From Verrucomicrobiota bacterium (lineage in GTDB: Bacteria > Verrucomicrobiota > Verrucomicrobiia > Opitutales > Opitutaceae), in the NCBI GenBank assembly GCA_016721945.1, contig JADKHC010000008.1:1-64000 (forward strand): a DNA stretch of 64,000 bases. Direction: 5' to 3'. The position numbers and the translations under genes are program-made. The notes under the pieces were generated by a model, which made no database searches, was not told the DNA's origin, and was given only the letters and a program-made list of their open reading frames with translations. This document shows positions 35,342 through 43,167 of the stretch, piece by piece (the first letter of the stretch is position 1; each line of letters starts with the position of its first letter).

Positions 35342-35551
35342 GCAAGCTCCGGGGCATTTTCAGAAACAGATGCCGGAACCAAACTCCGGGGAGCACACGC
35401 GTCTCGCGTGTGGGTTCGGGCGTCTCGCCCGAACCTTCCGAACGCTCTCGGCGGGACGCCGAGAGCTGCACGCGGGACGCGTGCGCTCCCCAAAAGCACC
35501 GCAACCGAACTCCATCCACAAAAAGCCAAGCCGGGCAAGCTCCGGGGCATT
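35342..35551. repeat. Four-hairpin cloverleaf-like repeat flanked by 17-bp direct repeats
   Basis: The core is 35388-35491: an outer stem ggggagc/gctcccc (35388-35394 with 35485-35491) enclosing four perfect hairpins, all with 3-base loops. They are cacacgcg-tct-cgcgtgtg (35394-35412), ggttcgggcg-tct-cgcccgaacc (35413-35435), gctctcggcg-gga-cgccgagagc (35444-35466) and gcacgcg-gga-cgcgtgc (35468-35484). Loops are tct twice, then gga twice. A 17-bp direct repeat, gcaagctccggggcatt, flanks the core (35342-35358 and 35535-35551). The whole gap between the secreted-protein gene and pabC is this repeat. Confidence 0.8.
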
Positions 35552-35608
35552 CTACCCAGAGGGAGCAAAGTAAAGGGCGATCGAAATAGATCAAGCCCTT
35601 GCCCCGAC

Positions 35609-36418
35609 TCAGATCGCCGCCATCAGCTCACGCGTGACAGGATTCTTGGTCACATCGTAAGTTTGCTCGTCGACCCGCGAAACCGGCATCACGCCGAGTA
35701 GCGCGTTGGTGACAAAAACTTCATCGGCTCCGCGTAACTGTTCCAAGGATACAAGTTTTTCTTCAGCACGCGCACCGAGCGTACGCAGCACCTGACCTCG
35801 CACCACACCGGGCAATATCCTGCCATCCGCTGGCGGTGTCAGCACCCTCCCACCGACAACGGCAAAAACATTCGTCGTAGCCCCTTCCAGCAACAACCCG
35901 GCTCCATCGACAAACACCGGCTCATCAAAACCTGCTGTCGCCGCACGGCGTTTAGCTGCGATGTTTTCGTAATAGTTAAGCGTCTTGTACGCCGCGAGCA
36001 TCCCACGCGCCCCCGCTGGTTCAGTTTTAAGGTTAAAACCCCGTTCGTAGGTTTCCTTCGGATACAGACCGGAACGCCCGAGCACGATTTCACTCGTGCC
36101 ACGTTCGTCCTGAAAGAGAATCACCTTGAGATTACCGGCCTCCAGCCCATTCACCGCGATCACTTGGTCACAATGCGAGCGCAACTGATTCCGACTGCTC
36201 TGCAACACAAGCCCCAGCGCCTGCGCGCTCCGGCCCAGCCGCGCAAAATGATCGTCAAAAAAAACCGGATGCCGATCCACGACCTTGATTGTTTCAAAGA
36301 GCCCATGGCCGAACATGAAGCCATCGCCAAGCACCGAGATTCGCAAATCCGCCGTGGCAACGATGCGCCCATTCATGGCCGCTTGTGACAGGTAACGCAG
36401 TGTGCTCATAAAATTCAT
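35609..36418 (-). CDS. pabC: Aminodeoxychorismate lyase (class IV aminotransferase)
   Basis: 269 residues. PLP fold-type IV features: GDGFMFGHGLFETIKV at the N-terminus, the Schiff-base lysine in AAYKTLNYYENIAAKR, GFDEPVFVDGAGLLLEGATTNVF, and a C-terminal EELRGADEVFVTNALLGVMPV-like end. It releases pyruvate from 4-amino-4-deoxychorismate to give p-aminobenzoate. ATG 36418 overlaps the stop of pabB by four bases (ATGA), which fixes the start (ATG 36409 is possible). Last gene of a five-gene folate operon. A branched-chain aminotransferase is the alternative, but the pabB linkage decides. Confidence 0.9.
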   Translation of the reverse strand: MNFMSTLRYLSQAAMNGRIVATADLRISVLGDGFMFGHGLFETIKVVDRHPVFFDDHFARLGRSAQALGLVLQSSRNQLRSHCDQVIAVNGLEAGNLKVILFQDERGTSEIVLGRSGLYPKETYERGFNLKTEPAGARGMLAAYKTLNYYENIAAKRRAATAGFDEPVFVDGAGLLLEGATTNVFAVVGGRVLTPPADGRILPGVVRGQVLRTLGARAEEKLVSLEQLRGADEVFVTNALLGVMPVSRVDEQTYDVTKNPVTRELMAAI

Positions 36419-37788
36419 TCCAACAAAGCCGCACGCATCGCGGCACCTTTATCCAGCGTTTCTTGATACTCCGCCTCGGGGTCGGAATCCCAAACAATGC
36501 CGCCGCCAACGTGATAGTGCGCTCTCCCGTGCGCGCAGAGAATCGTACGAATAGCGATATTGAGATCACAGCCGCCATCGAAACCGATGTAGCCAATCGC
36601 TCCCGTATATACGCCGCGGCGCGTCCGCTCGAGCTCATCGATAATCTGCATCGCACGAATCTTTGGCGCGCCCGTGATCGAGCCACCAGGTAGCATCGCG
36701 CGGATACAATCCACCACATCACAATCACCGCGAATTTTGCCGGACACATTAGCCACGAGGTGATGCACCGTCGGATGCGTTTCCACTTTGTACAACTCAG
36801 CCACTTCGATCGAACCGGGCACGCACACACGCCCGAGATCGTTGCGCTCCAAATCGACGATCATCAGCAACTCAGCCCGGTCTTTTTCGCTCACGGCCAG
36901 TTCAGAGCGCAAACGCGCATCCTCGCCCTGCGGTTTTCCACGTGGACGGGTGCCTTTGATCGGCCGGGTTTCCACACACCCGCTTTGAAGGCGAAGAAAC
37001 CGCTCAGGCGAACTACTCACCACCTGCAATGAATCGAAGTTAAGAAAGCAGGAAAACGGTGCCGGGCTTCGCTGCCGTAGCCGACGGTAAAGATCATATG
37101 GACTGCACGTCAGCGGCGCATCAAAACGCTGCGTGAGATTCACCTGATAAACATCGCCTGCCGCGATGTAGTTTTTAATCCGCGCGATGGACTGAAGATA
37201 TTCAGCCTTTGAGACGACTGCTTTCAGACCGCTGTGGGCAGACTTTGCTGACCCAGCGTTCTGTCTGCTCGAGCTAGCAATGATCACCTGCTCCAAGCGG
37301 CGAAAGATTGCAGCGGCAGATTCTTTTCCAACCGGGTTCGCGACGAGAAACATCCGGTGCGATTTATGATCGCACATGATCAGCCCATCATAGAAGCCGA
37401 GTTCAAGATCGGCGCCGCCAACATCATCGCCAGCCGAACCTTTTACCTGCTCCAATCCTGCACCGAACTCATAGGAAAAAAACCCAACCGCACCGCCCGG
37501 GAAAGGCACCTCCGACGTCGCGGCACAGCGATACTTCAACAAAAGCTTCTTCAACTCAGCCAGTGCATCGCCTCGAAAGTCTTCTTCACCATCTGCGCGA
37601 CGCAGACTGATAACATCGCCATTCACCCGAAAAACAAGAAACGGATCGAATCCAATAAACGAATACCGCCCTAACCCATCGGCCTCCATCGCACTATCGA
37701 GAAAGAAAGCACCACGCCGTTCGCAAAGTCCGGCAAACAGATCCTCCGGCAAACGATCCCAGGCGATTTCTCGTAGTTCGGCTTTCAC
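36415..37788 (-). CDS. pabB: Aminodeoxychorismate synthase component I
   Basis: 457 residues. Chorismate-binding enzyme: an N-terminal Trp-binding type domain, then YLQSIARIKNYIAAGDVYQVNLTQ-type helix, SSPERFLRLQSG, ETRPIKGTRPRG (PIKGT), the helix MIVDLERNDLGRVC, TVHHLVANVSG and PGGSITGAPKIRAMQIIDELE. The PIKGT motif and the pabC overlap favour PabB over anthranilate synthase TrpE. It forms 4-amino-4-deoxychorismate with a glutaminase partner, PabA, which is not in this window. GTG 37788 overlaps the folK stop by four bases (GTGA). Confidence 0.92.
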   Translation of the reverse strand: MKAELREIAWDRLPEDLFAGLCERRGAFFLDSAMEADGLGRYSFIGFDPFLVFRVNGDVISLRRADGEEDFRGDALAELKKLLLKYRCAATSEVPFPGGAVGFFSYEFGAGLEQVKGSAGDDVGGADLELGFYDGLIMCDHKSHRMFLVANPVGKESAAAIFRRLEQVIIASSSRQNAGSAKSAHSGLKAVVSKAEYLQSIARIKNYIAAGDVYQVNLTQRFDAPLTCSPYDLYRRLRQRSPAPFSCFLNFDSLQVVSSSPERFLRLQSGCVETRPIKGTRPRGKPQGEDARLRSELAVSEKDRAELLMIVDLERNDLGRVCVPGSIEVAELYKVETHPTVHHLVANVSGKIRGDCDVVDCIRAMLPGGSITGAPKIRAMQIIDELERTRRGVYTGAIGYIGFDGGCDLNIAIRTILCAHGRAHYHVGGGIVWDSDPEAEYQETLDKGAAMRAALLE

Positions 37789-38282
37789 GCAGGCAGGGAA
37801 TCGAGCGAGCCCAGCAGTTGAAGGCCGGATTGATCGAGTCTGGTAGCTAGTTCGTCGACACGCACACCATCCAGTAAAAGCGTCGGCGCGATTTCCGCCA
37901 GCGGCACGAGCACAAAAGCACGTTCCTTCAGGCGCGGGTGCGGCAACACCAGATCGGCTTCATTCAGCGGTACGCCATCAAACCACAACACATCGAGATC
38001 GATCGTACGCGGGCCCCAGCGCTCCGCGCGAACGCGACCGAGTTTTGTTTCAATTTGCAGACAACACACCAGCAGTTCGCGCGCAGTGAGCGAAGACGCC
38101 ACCTGCACCACGAGATTAAAAAAATCCGGCTGATCAACCACCCCGACGGGCTTGGTCTGGTAGACCGACGAAATCTTTTCGACGTGAATGCCAGCTCCAC
38201 TATTCAACGCCAAAACCGCATCGGCCAGGTATTGGCGTCGACTGCCAAGATTTCCGCCCAATCCGAGGTAGGCCGTGCTCAC
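37785..38282 (-). CDS. folK: 2-amino-4-hydroxy-6-hydroxymethyldihydropteridine pyrophosphokinase
   Basis: 165 residues. HPPK pattern: YLGLGGNLGSRRQYLADAV, ISSVYQTKPVG, DQPDFFNLVV, ELLVCCLQIETKLGRVRAERWGPRTIDLDVLWF (R..wgpRtIDlDil), and LVLPHPRLKERAFVLVPL. It transfers pyrophosphate from ATP to the pterin before dihydropteroate synthase. Start is GTG 38282, overlapping the folB stop by GTGA. Confidence 0.93.
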   Translation of the reverse strand: MSTAYLGLGGNLGSRRQYLADAVLALNSGAGIHVEKISSVYQTKPVGVVDQPDFFNLVVQVASSLTARELLVCCLQIETKLGRVRAERWGPRTIDLDVLWFDGVPLNEADLVLPHPRLKERAFVLVPLAEIAPTLLLDGVRVDELATRLDQSGLQLLGSLDSLPA

Positions 38283-38641
38283 CGTTCTTTGCTGGTTTCG
38301 ACCGCTACGTAGTCGAGCGCGCCTCCGAGTGGAACCGAGGGCTTGCGGATGACAATCTCGACCTTGGTCACAAGTGGTGCGGTTTCGAACACGCGGTCGA
38401 TGATATGATTGGCGAGTGTTTCGAGAAGCTTCACGCGATCATGTTCCACGATCTGCCGGCAAAGCGCATAGACCCTCGCGTAATCGACGGTCGTATTCAA
38501 ATCGTCGGTACGCGCAGCCTCCGCGATATCGAGGGTCAGCACCAGATCGATCAGGAAGCGCTGGCCAAGCGTGTTTTCTTCGACGTGGTTTCCGTGATAC
38601 CCGAAAAACACCATGTTCTTGAGATGGATTTTGCCGATCAT
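38279..38641 (-). CDS. folB: Dihydroneopterin aldolase
   Basis: 120 residues from ATG 38641, which overlaps the folP stop as ATGA. FolB features: IHLKNMVFFGYHGNHVEENTLGQRF at the N-terminus, DLVLTLDI, TVDYARVYALCRQIVE, and LLETLANHIIDRVF, then VEIVIRKPSVPLGG. It cleaves 7,8-dihydroneopterin to the hydroxymethyl pterin used by FolK. A preceding in-frame stretch overlaps folP and is not protein-like. Confidence 0.92.
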   Translation of the reverse strand: MIGKIHLKNMVFFGYHGNHVEENTLGQRFLIDLVLTLDIAEAARTDDLNTTVDYARVYALCRQIVEHDRVKLLETLANHIIDRVFETAPLVTKVEIVIRKPSVPLGGALDYVAVETSKER

Positions 38642-39519
38642 GGTTTGGAATGGTTGCGGATTGCGGCGGCGGTTTTGGCAGCGCGTGCATTGGCACACAC
38701 GTCGTGTACACGGATAAACTCTACGCCTTGCCAGACGGCAAGCGCCGTTGTCGCAAGCGTCCCCTCCAGTCGTTCCTCGGGCGGGAGCGAGAGCACGTTG
38801 CCGATCACGGATTTTCGCGAAGCGCCGAGCAGCAACGGCAGCCCGAGCACGCGCAATTCGTCGAGCCGCGCCAACAAAGCGAGATTCTGCTCATGGGTCT
38901 TCGCAAACCCGATGCCCGGATCGAGCATGATCTTTTCTCGCGCAACCCCAGCTCGGGCCGCAACCGCCAGCGAACGATCAAAGAACGCCAGCATGGCTGC
39001 AATCGGATCAAGATGCGCTGCTTTGTAAGCCTCGTCGTTGTGCATCAAGATCACCGCACAACCCGCCTCCGCTGCGATTTCCGCGAGCGTTTCATCACCC
39101 AGGAATCCGTGAATGTCGTTGAGCACATGCGCGCCCGCCGCCAACGCCGCACGCGCCACCGCCGGTTTGTAGGTATCGATTGAGAGCGGCACGGAAGTTT
39201 TCTCCAAAAGCGTCGAGATCACCGGCACCACTCGCGCGATTTCTTCCTCGGCCGAAATTTCCGCATAGCCCGGACGCGTCGACTGTCCGCCGAGGTCGAG
39301 CATGGCTGCACCTTCCGCAACCAGTCGCAAGGACTGTGCGACCGCCGCTTCGGTCGATGCAAACCGTCCGCCATCGAAAAACGAATCATCAGTGATATTA
39401 ACAATACCGACCATCTTGGGCTCACCATCGAGCAACAAGGACCGATCGCGACACACGAGCCGTCGCGGCTCAGCGTGGGCTTTCACGGACAAAGAATCAG
39501 TAGTTACTGGAACGGACAT
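38638..39519 (-). CDS. folP: Dihydropteroate synthase
   Basis: 293 residues from ATG 39519 (ATG 39531 possible; neither has a Shine-Dalgarno). Motif 1 is VNITDDSFFDGGRF, with Asp where Pro is usual; next LVAEGAAMLDLGGQSTRPGY (SxRPG), VPLSIDTYKPAVARAAL, ILMHN, VAREKIMLDPGIGF (DPG.GF), LLLGASRKSVIG (SRK) and FIRVHDV (RvHDV). It joins the pterin to p-aminobenzoate; sulfonamides target it. First gene of the operon, 86 bp from the next leftward gene upstream (the COG0523 GTPase), and may be co-transcribed with it. Confidence 0.93.
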   Translation of the reverse strand: MSVPVTTDSLSVKAHAEPRRLVCRDRSLLLDGEPKMVGIVNITDDSFFDGGRFASTEAAVAQSLRLVAEGAAMLDLGGQSTRPGYAEISAEEEIARVVPVISTLLEKTSVPLSIDTYKPAVARAALAAGAHVLNDIHGFLGDETLAEIAAEAGCAVILMHNDEAYKAAHLDPIAAMLAFFDRSLAVAARAGVAREKIMLDPGIGFAKTHEQNLALLARLDELRVLGLPLLLGASRKSVIGNVLSLPPEERLEGTLATTALAVWQGVEFIRVHDVCANARAAKTAAAIRNHSKP

Positions 39520-39605
39520 AACGACATTCATCATAGGTGACACGGTCTCCCGCCAAGACAAGTTGGCAAATCATCCACCTCCGAATACGCGCTAGATAAT
39601 AGCCT

Positions 39606-40799
39606 TTACCCTGCGAAGCACTGCTCCAATTCACGACGCAGTTCCGTTTCGTCAAGACCCACGCCAATAAAAACCAATTCCTGACGTCGGTCGCCGGTTG
39701 GCTCAACCCACTGTTTTTCCAGCGCAGCAGGCAGATCGCTCCGCCGCGCCCGCCCGCTCTCGATCATCGCCGCCCACCAATAGCTCGGGAAATCGGTTCG
39801 AACGATACCACCCGCAACCGACAAGAATCCTAACTCATCCGGACGCTCGGCCAGCCAGAAAAAACCTTTCGCACGCAATAACCCTGGCGCACCTCGCTCC
39901 AGTAACGCCTCAAGCTTCGCTCGCACGAATGGTCGCCGCGCCTGAAACACCCAACTGGTGATCCCGTAGCGTTCCGTGTGACGCGGCGTCGCCTTGCTCG
40001 CGACTACTGTTCCGCCCGATTTCGCCACGAAAGAGCCGCTCGAAGGCACCGCGTTCAAAACCTTAACCCACCGCGCCGCGCCCGGCGTTGCGGCCGGATC
40101 GAAACGCACGCGTTCCAGCAAAAACTCGCGCGAAACCTGACCTTGCTCCGTGCGAATTATTTCCGCGCGATCATTCAAGCCACCAACAATCGCTTCGAGC
40201 TGGACCAGTTCTTCTTCGCTGACCAAGTCGGCTTTATTAAGCACGATCACATCGGCGCACTCGACCTGCTCCACCATGAGTTCGAAAACCGGACGTGTCG
40301 TCACCGGCGTGGATACTTCAGACTCGGGAGTTTTCGGCTCATGCTGCGTTCGCCATTCGCCCAGAAAATGCGCCGCATCAATGACGCTTACCAACGCCGA
40401 CAGCTGCGCAAAATCGCTCAAGCTCCGGCCAAACGGATTTTTCTGCGTGAACAAACTGGCGATACCGCGCGGTTCGGCTACGCCCGAAGTTTCCACTAAG
40501 ATATGCTCGTAGTCCCCTTCAGCCGTCAGCCGGGCGATCGTCTCCGCCAGATCGTCGCGGTTCGAGCAGCACACACAGCCATTGCCCAACCCCACCACGT
40601 CGCTCCCCGGCATCTGCGTCTTCACGAGCGCAGCATCGATGTTAATCGCCGCAACATCGTTGACCACCGCCGCCCAGCGTCGACCCTCGGATTGGCGCAA
40701 CAAATGATTAAGCAACGTCGTCTTTCCCGCGCCCAGGAAACCGCACAACACCGTCACCAATGGACGGCTGGCCGAGCGTGCAGTTTCAGAATTTGTCAT
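39606..40799 (-). CDS. COG0523 (CobW-family) GTPase, metal chaperone type
   Basis: 397 residues from ATG 40799 (ATG 40805 also possible); the longer frame overlaps the start of the divergent gene and looks non-coding. G1 is GFLGAGKTTLLNHLL, metal-binding GCVCCSNRDDL gives the CxCC site of the family, then HILVETSGVAEP, and NKADLVSEEE as the G4 motif. The C-terminal part is the CobW_C domain (RPFVRAKLEALLERGAPGLLRAKG). The family delivers Zn, Co or other metals to client enzymes using GTP. The metal cannot be deduced. It is divergent from a CusF-like gene and upstream of folP. Confidence 0.9.
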   Translation of the reverse strand: MTNSETARSASRPLVTVLCGFLGAGKTTLLNHLLRQSEGRRWAAVVNDVAAINIDAALVKTQMPGSDVVGLGNGCVCCSNRDDLAETIARLTAEGDYEHILVETSGVAEPRGIASLFTQKNPFGRSLSDFAQLSALVSVIDAAHFLGEWRTQHEPKTPESEVSTPVTTRPVFELMVEQVECADVIVLNKADLVSEEELVQLEAIVGGLNDRAEIIRTEQGQVSREFLLERVRFDPAATPGAARWVKVLNAVPSSGSFVAKSGGTVVASKATPRHTERYGITSWVFQARRPFVRAKLEALLERGAPGLLRAKGFFWLAERPDELGFLSVAGGIVRTDFPSYWWAAMIESGRARRSDLPAALEKQWVEPTGDRRQELVFIGVGLDETELRRELEQCFAG

Positions 40800-40891
40800 G
40801 CGCATAAAAGACCGCGCGCCCTCCGCCATGGCAACGGTGAAGCGAGATTCCGCACTCGCCGAAACCGCAGCTTCACGCTTTGCTTCAGACG

Positions 40892-41920
40892 ATGCAGCGC
40901 CTCGTCGCACTTCTCCTCTTTTGCCTGGTGCTCGCACCACTTCGTGCGGCGTCACCGCTGCTCACGCTCGAAAACGAACTACTCCCTTCGCCTGCGCCGC
41001 TCGGTGCAAGCAAGCCGCTTAGTGTGGGCATCTTCAACGGCTCGCTCTCGCTTGCGTGGACGACGACTGAGCACGATTCCTCGCAAACAATTTGGTCGTC
41101 CACTTACAACGCGCATAAGAAATCCTGGCGAGCGGCGATCAAAGGCCAGGCATACGTTGATGAGCATCGTCCCTCGTCCGCCGATTCTGCCACCGTCATC
41201 ACTCAAAACGCAGGCCGCATGGCGAAGGCCTGGTTCGAAACCGACGAAAAAGATCCGCGCATTCTCGTCTCCATTTCGCCCAACGCCGGTGAACAATTTC
41301 TCATGCCGGTCCGCGTCGAAGACACGCGGCCAACCGGCACACCCGATCTGGTGCTGCTTGCCGATGGCACGGTGTTCGTGTCATGGCCGGAGCACTACAA
41401 CCAAAACGAAACTGCTCTCTGGCTGCGGCGTATTTCGCCGGGCGGTTCGCTCAGTGTCCCCGTCCTACTCGCCGTGCTACCCGCTGGGCAACCGGCTCAA
41501 CTTCTCGCCATCGTCAAAGACTACGACTCCACGCCTGCTCAATTGCTGATCGCCTATACGCTTGGCGCCGGTGAAAGCGCGCAAATCGTCACGCGTCTCC
41601 TGACCATCGCTCCGCCCGTTGCCACAGCAAATCCCTGCCAAATTTGTCCTGATCCCGACGAAGCCGCTCGCGGTCATGCACTTCGTGGTCGCGTGGTCAC
41701 TTTTTCCGCCGCGCGCGGGACGCTGACGGTAAACCACGGTGCGATTCCCGACGTGCTTGCGAGTGGCACCACCGAATTCAAAGTCGACCCAGCCATTCTA
41801 AAACAAGCCGCCATCGGCAACGAAGTTTTCGCCCGCATCGAAAAACGCGACACCGAGTGGTGGTTGTTTGCTGCGCGCTTGATTCTTCGCCGCGAAACCC
41901 CGACTACTCACCAACCATGA
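40892..41920 (+). CDS. Secreted protein with C-terminal CusF-like domain
   Basis: 342 residues from ATG 40892 (a TTG at 40880 is less likely). Signal peptide MQRLVALLLFCLVLAPLRAA. Residues about 25-240 have a propeller-like beta repeat pattern (AWTTTEHDSSQTIWSSTYN, VLLADGTVFVSWPEHYNQN). CQICPDPDEAARG precedes a C-terminal domain, RGRVVTFSAARGTLTVNHGA, IPDVLASGTTEFKVDP, that resembles the CusF copper-binding fold. The Met-x-Met ligands of CusF appear as GTT and would be missing. It overlaps the next gene by ATGA and is divergent from the COG0523 GTPase. Confidence 0.65.
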   Translation: MQRLVALLLFCLVLAPLRAASPLLTLENELLPSPAPLGASKPLSVGIFNGSLSLAWTTTEHDSSQTIWSSTYNAHKKSWRAAIKGQAYVDEHRPSSADSATVITQNAGRMAKAWFETDEKDPRILVSISPNAGEQFLMPVRVEDTRPTGTPDLVLLADGTVFVSWPEHYNQNETALWLRRISPGGSLSVPVLLAVLPAGQPAQLLAIVKDYDSTPAQLLIAYTLGAGESAQIVTRLLTIAPPVATANPCQICPDPDEAARGHALRGRVVTFSAARGTLTVNHGAIPDVLASGTTEFKVDPAILKQAAIGNEVFARIEKRDTEWWLFAARLILRRETPTTHQP

Positions 41921-42078
41921 AACGACTCCCTGGCGTCCTACTTTTTCTCATTCTCGCTCTCGTTGTGCTGCAAATCGTCACCCTGCGCATGCTCAGCAGT
42001 GCACAAAAACGCCTCGAAGTTCTCGAAACCAAGGTTGAGGCACTCGCGGCCGTGCCCAAAGCGGTGCCGGCACCCTAG
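41917..42078 (+). CDS. Small single-span membrane protein with coiled coil
   Basis: 53 residues from ATG 41917, overlapping the previous stop by four bases (ATGA), so co-translation is likely. A hydrophobic stretch (GVLLFLILALVVLQIVTL) precedes a short coiled coil (SSAQKRLEVLETKVEALAA) and an AP-rich tail. Anchored in the membrane with a short soluble tail; no family recognised. Its partnership with the CusF-like protein is inferred from the overlap. Confidence 0.65.
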   Translation: MKRLPGVLLFLILALVVLQIVTLRMLSSAQKRLEVLETKVEALAAVPKAVPAP

Positions 42079-42094
42079 ATTGACGACTGTCTGT

Positions 42095-42200
42095 GGTAGG
42101 GCGGACTATCCTTAGTCCGCCGCATTGGAGTCGAACATGGCCCTTGAAGTTAGTTCGTTTCACACACTGTTCCGGCGCGTTAGGGATAACGCGCCCTACC
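42095..42200. repeat. Two-arm palindromic intergenic element
   Basis: An outer stem ggtaggg/ccctacc (42095-42101 with 42194-42200) closes two perfect hairpins: gcggacta-tcct-tagtccgc (42101-42120) and ggcgcgtta-ggga-taacgcgcc (42174-42195). About 53 bp lie between the hairpins. The same outer-stem-plus-hairpins plan is seen at 31.1 and 35.4 kb. It separates the small membrane protein gene from convergent ftsY. Confidence 0.7.
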
Positions 42201-42213
42201 TCGAACCTGAATG

Positions 42214-43147
42214 CTAGCCTTCGAGGCCGAAGATGGCCTTGACGTAATTGTCGATTGAGAACGGCTGCAGGTCTTCGGCTTTTTCGCCGAGTCCAAGGAA
42301 ATAGATCGGAAGCTTCAGCTGACGATAAATTCCAACGAGCGCACCGCCACGACTGGTGCCGTCGAGCTTCGTGACGACCAAGCCCGTAAGCCCAAAACTC
42401 TGGTGAAAAACCTTGGCCTGCTCGATGGAGTTCGAGCCAAGACTGCCATCGACCACGAGCCAGCGGTGCTGCGGCGCAGTGGGATCGTTTTTCTGGAGCA
42501 CGCGGCGAATTTTCGCCAGCTCCTCCATGAGATTACTCTTCGTGTGCAGACGGCCGGCGGTGTCGACGATCAGGTAATCGCGTCCACGTGAATTCGCGGC
42601 CTGCCAGGCATCGAAAGCCACTGCGGCGGAATCCGCACCCGTGTGGCTGGCGACGATTTCGAGTTCGAGGCGGGTCGCCCAGGCCTTGAGTTGTTCGACC
42701 GCTGCCGCGCGAAACGTGTCGCACGCGGCGAGCGTGACGGTTTTGCCATCTTCCTTGAGTTTCCAGGCAAGCTTCGCGGACGTCGTGGTTTTACCCGAAC
42801 CATTGACGCCAATCATGACGATCACGGTGGGCCGCTTTGCCGGTTTCCGCCTTGGTGGTTTCGAATGTGCCTTCCGCTCCGGCCAACACGCGCTTGAGCA
42901 CGGCCGCTCCGATAGCGGCAGCGTCCTGACCACGCAGGGCTTTGTCTTTTTTGTAAGCGGTCTTGATCTCAGCAAGAATCTCCTCGGTGGTTTCGACGCC
43001 AAAGTCCGCCGTGTAGAGCGCTTCCTCAAGCGTTTCGAGCGACGAGGCATCGATTGGTTTTTGACCAAAGATCGCCGCAGTTTTCTCCGCGATGGCGGAG
43101 ACCGTCTTGGCGAAGCCGTCTTTGAATTTTTTGAAAAGGCCGAACAT
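42214..43147 (-). CDS. ftsY: Signal recognition particle receptor FtsY, reading frame broken once
   Basis: The N-terminal N domain starts at ATG 43147 (MFGLFKKFKDGFAKTVSAIA, SSLETLEEALYTADFGVETT, ILAEIKTAYKKDKALRG), and the NG GTPase core is in a second frame: VIVMIGVNGSGKTTTSAKLA, DTFRAAAVEQLKAWA, DTAGRLHTKSNLMEEL, TKLDGTSRGGALVGI. Frames join near 42829-42845 (plus strand ggtgggccgctttgcc), where deleting one base reads G-K-R-P-T-V straight into the G domain. FtsY docks SRP-ribosome complexes at the membrane and is normally essential, so a sequence or assembly error is more likely than a true lesion; a +1 frameshift is the formal alternative. The short N-terminus is typical of FtsY without an A domain. 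Confidence 0.85.
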
Positions 43148-43167
43148 TGTGAAAGGAGGAAATTGTG

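Noticed and set aside
35388..35491. tRNA gene suggested by the cloverleaf-like fold
   Set aside because: Arms are too long, loops are three bases, and there is no anticodon arm, T-loop GTTC or D-loop; it is a repeat and not a tRNA.
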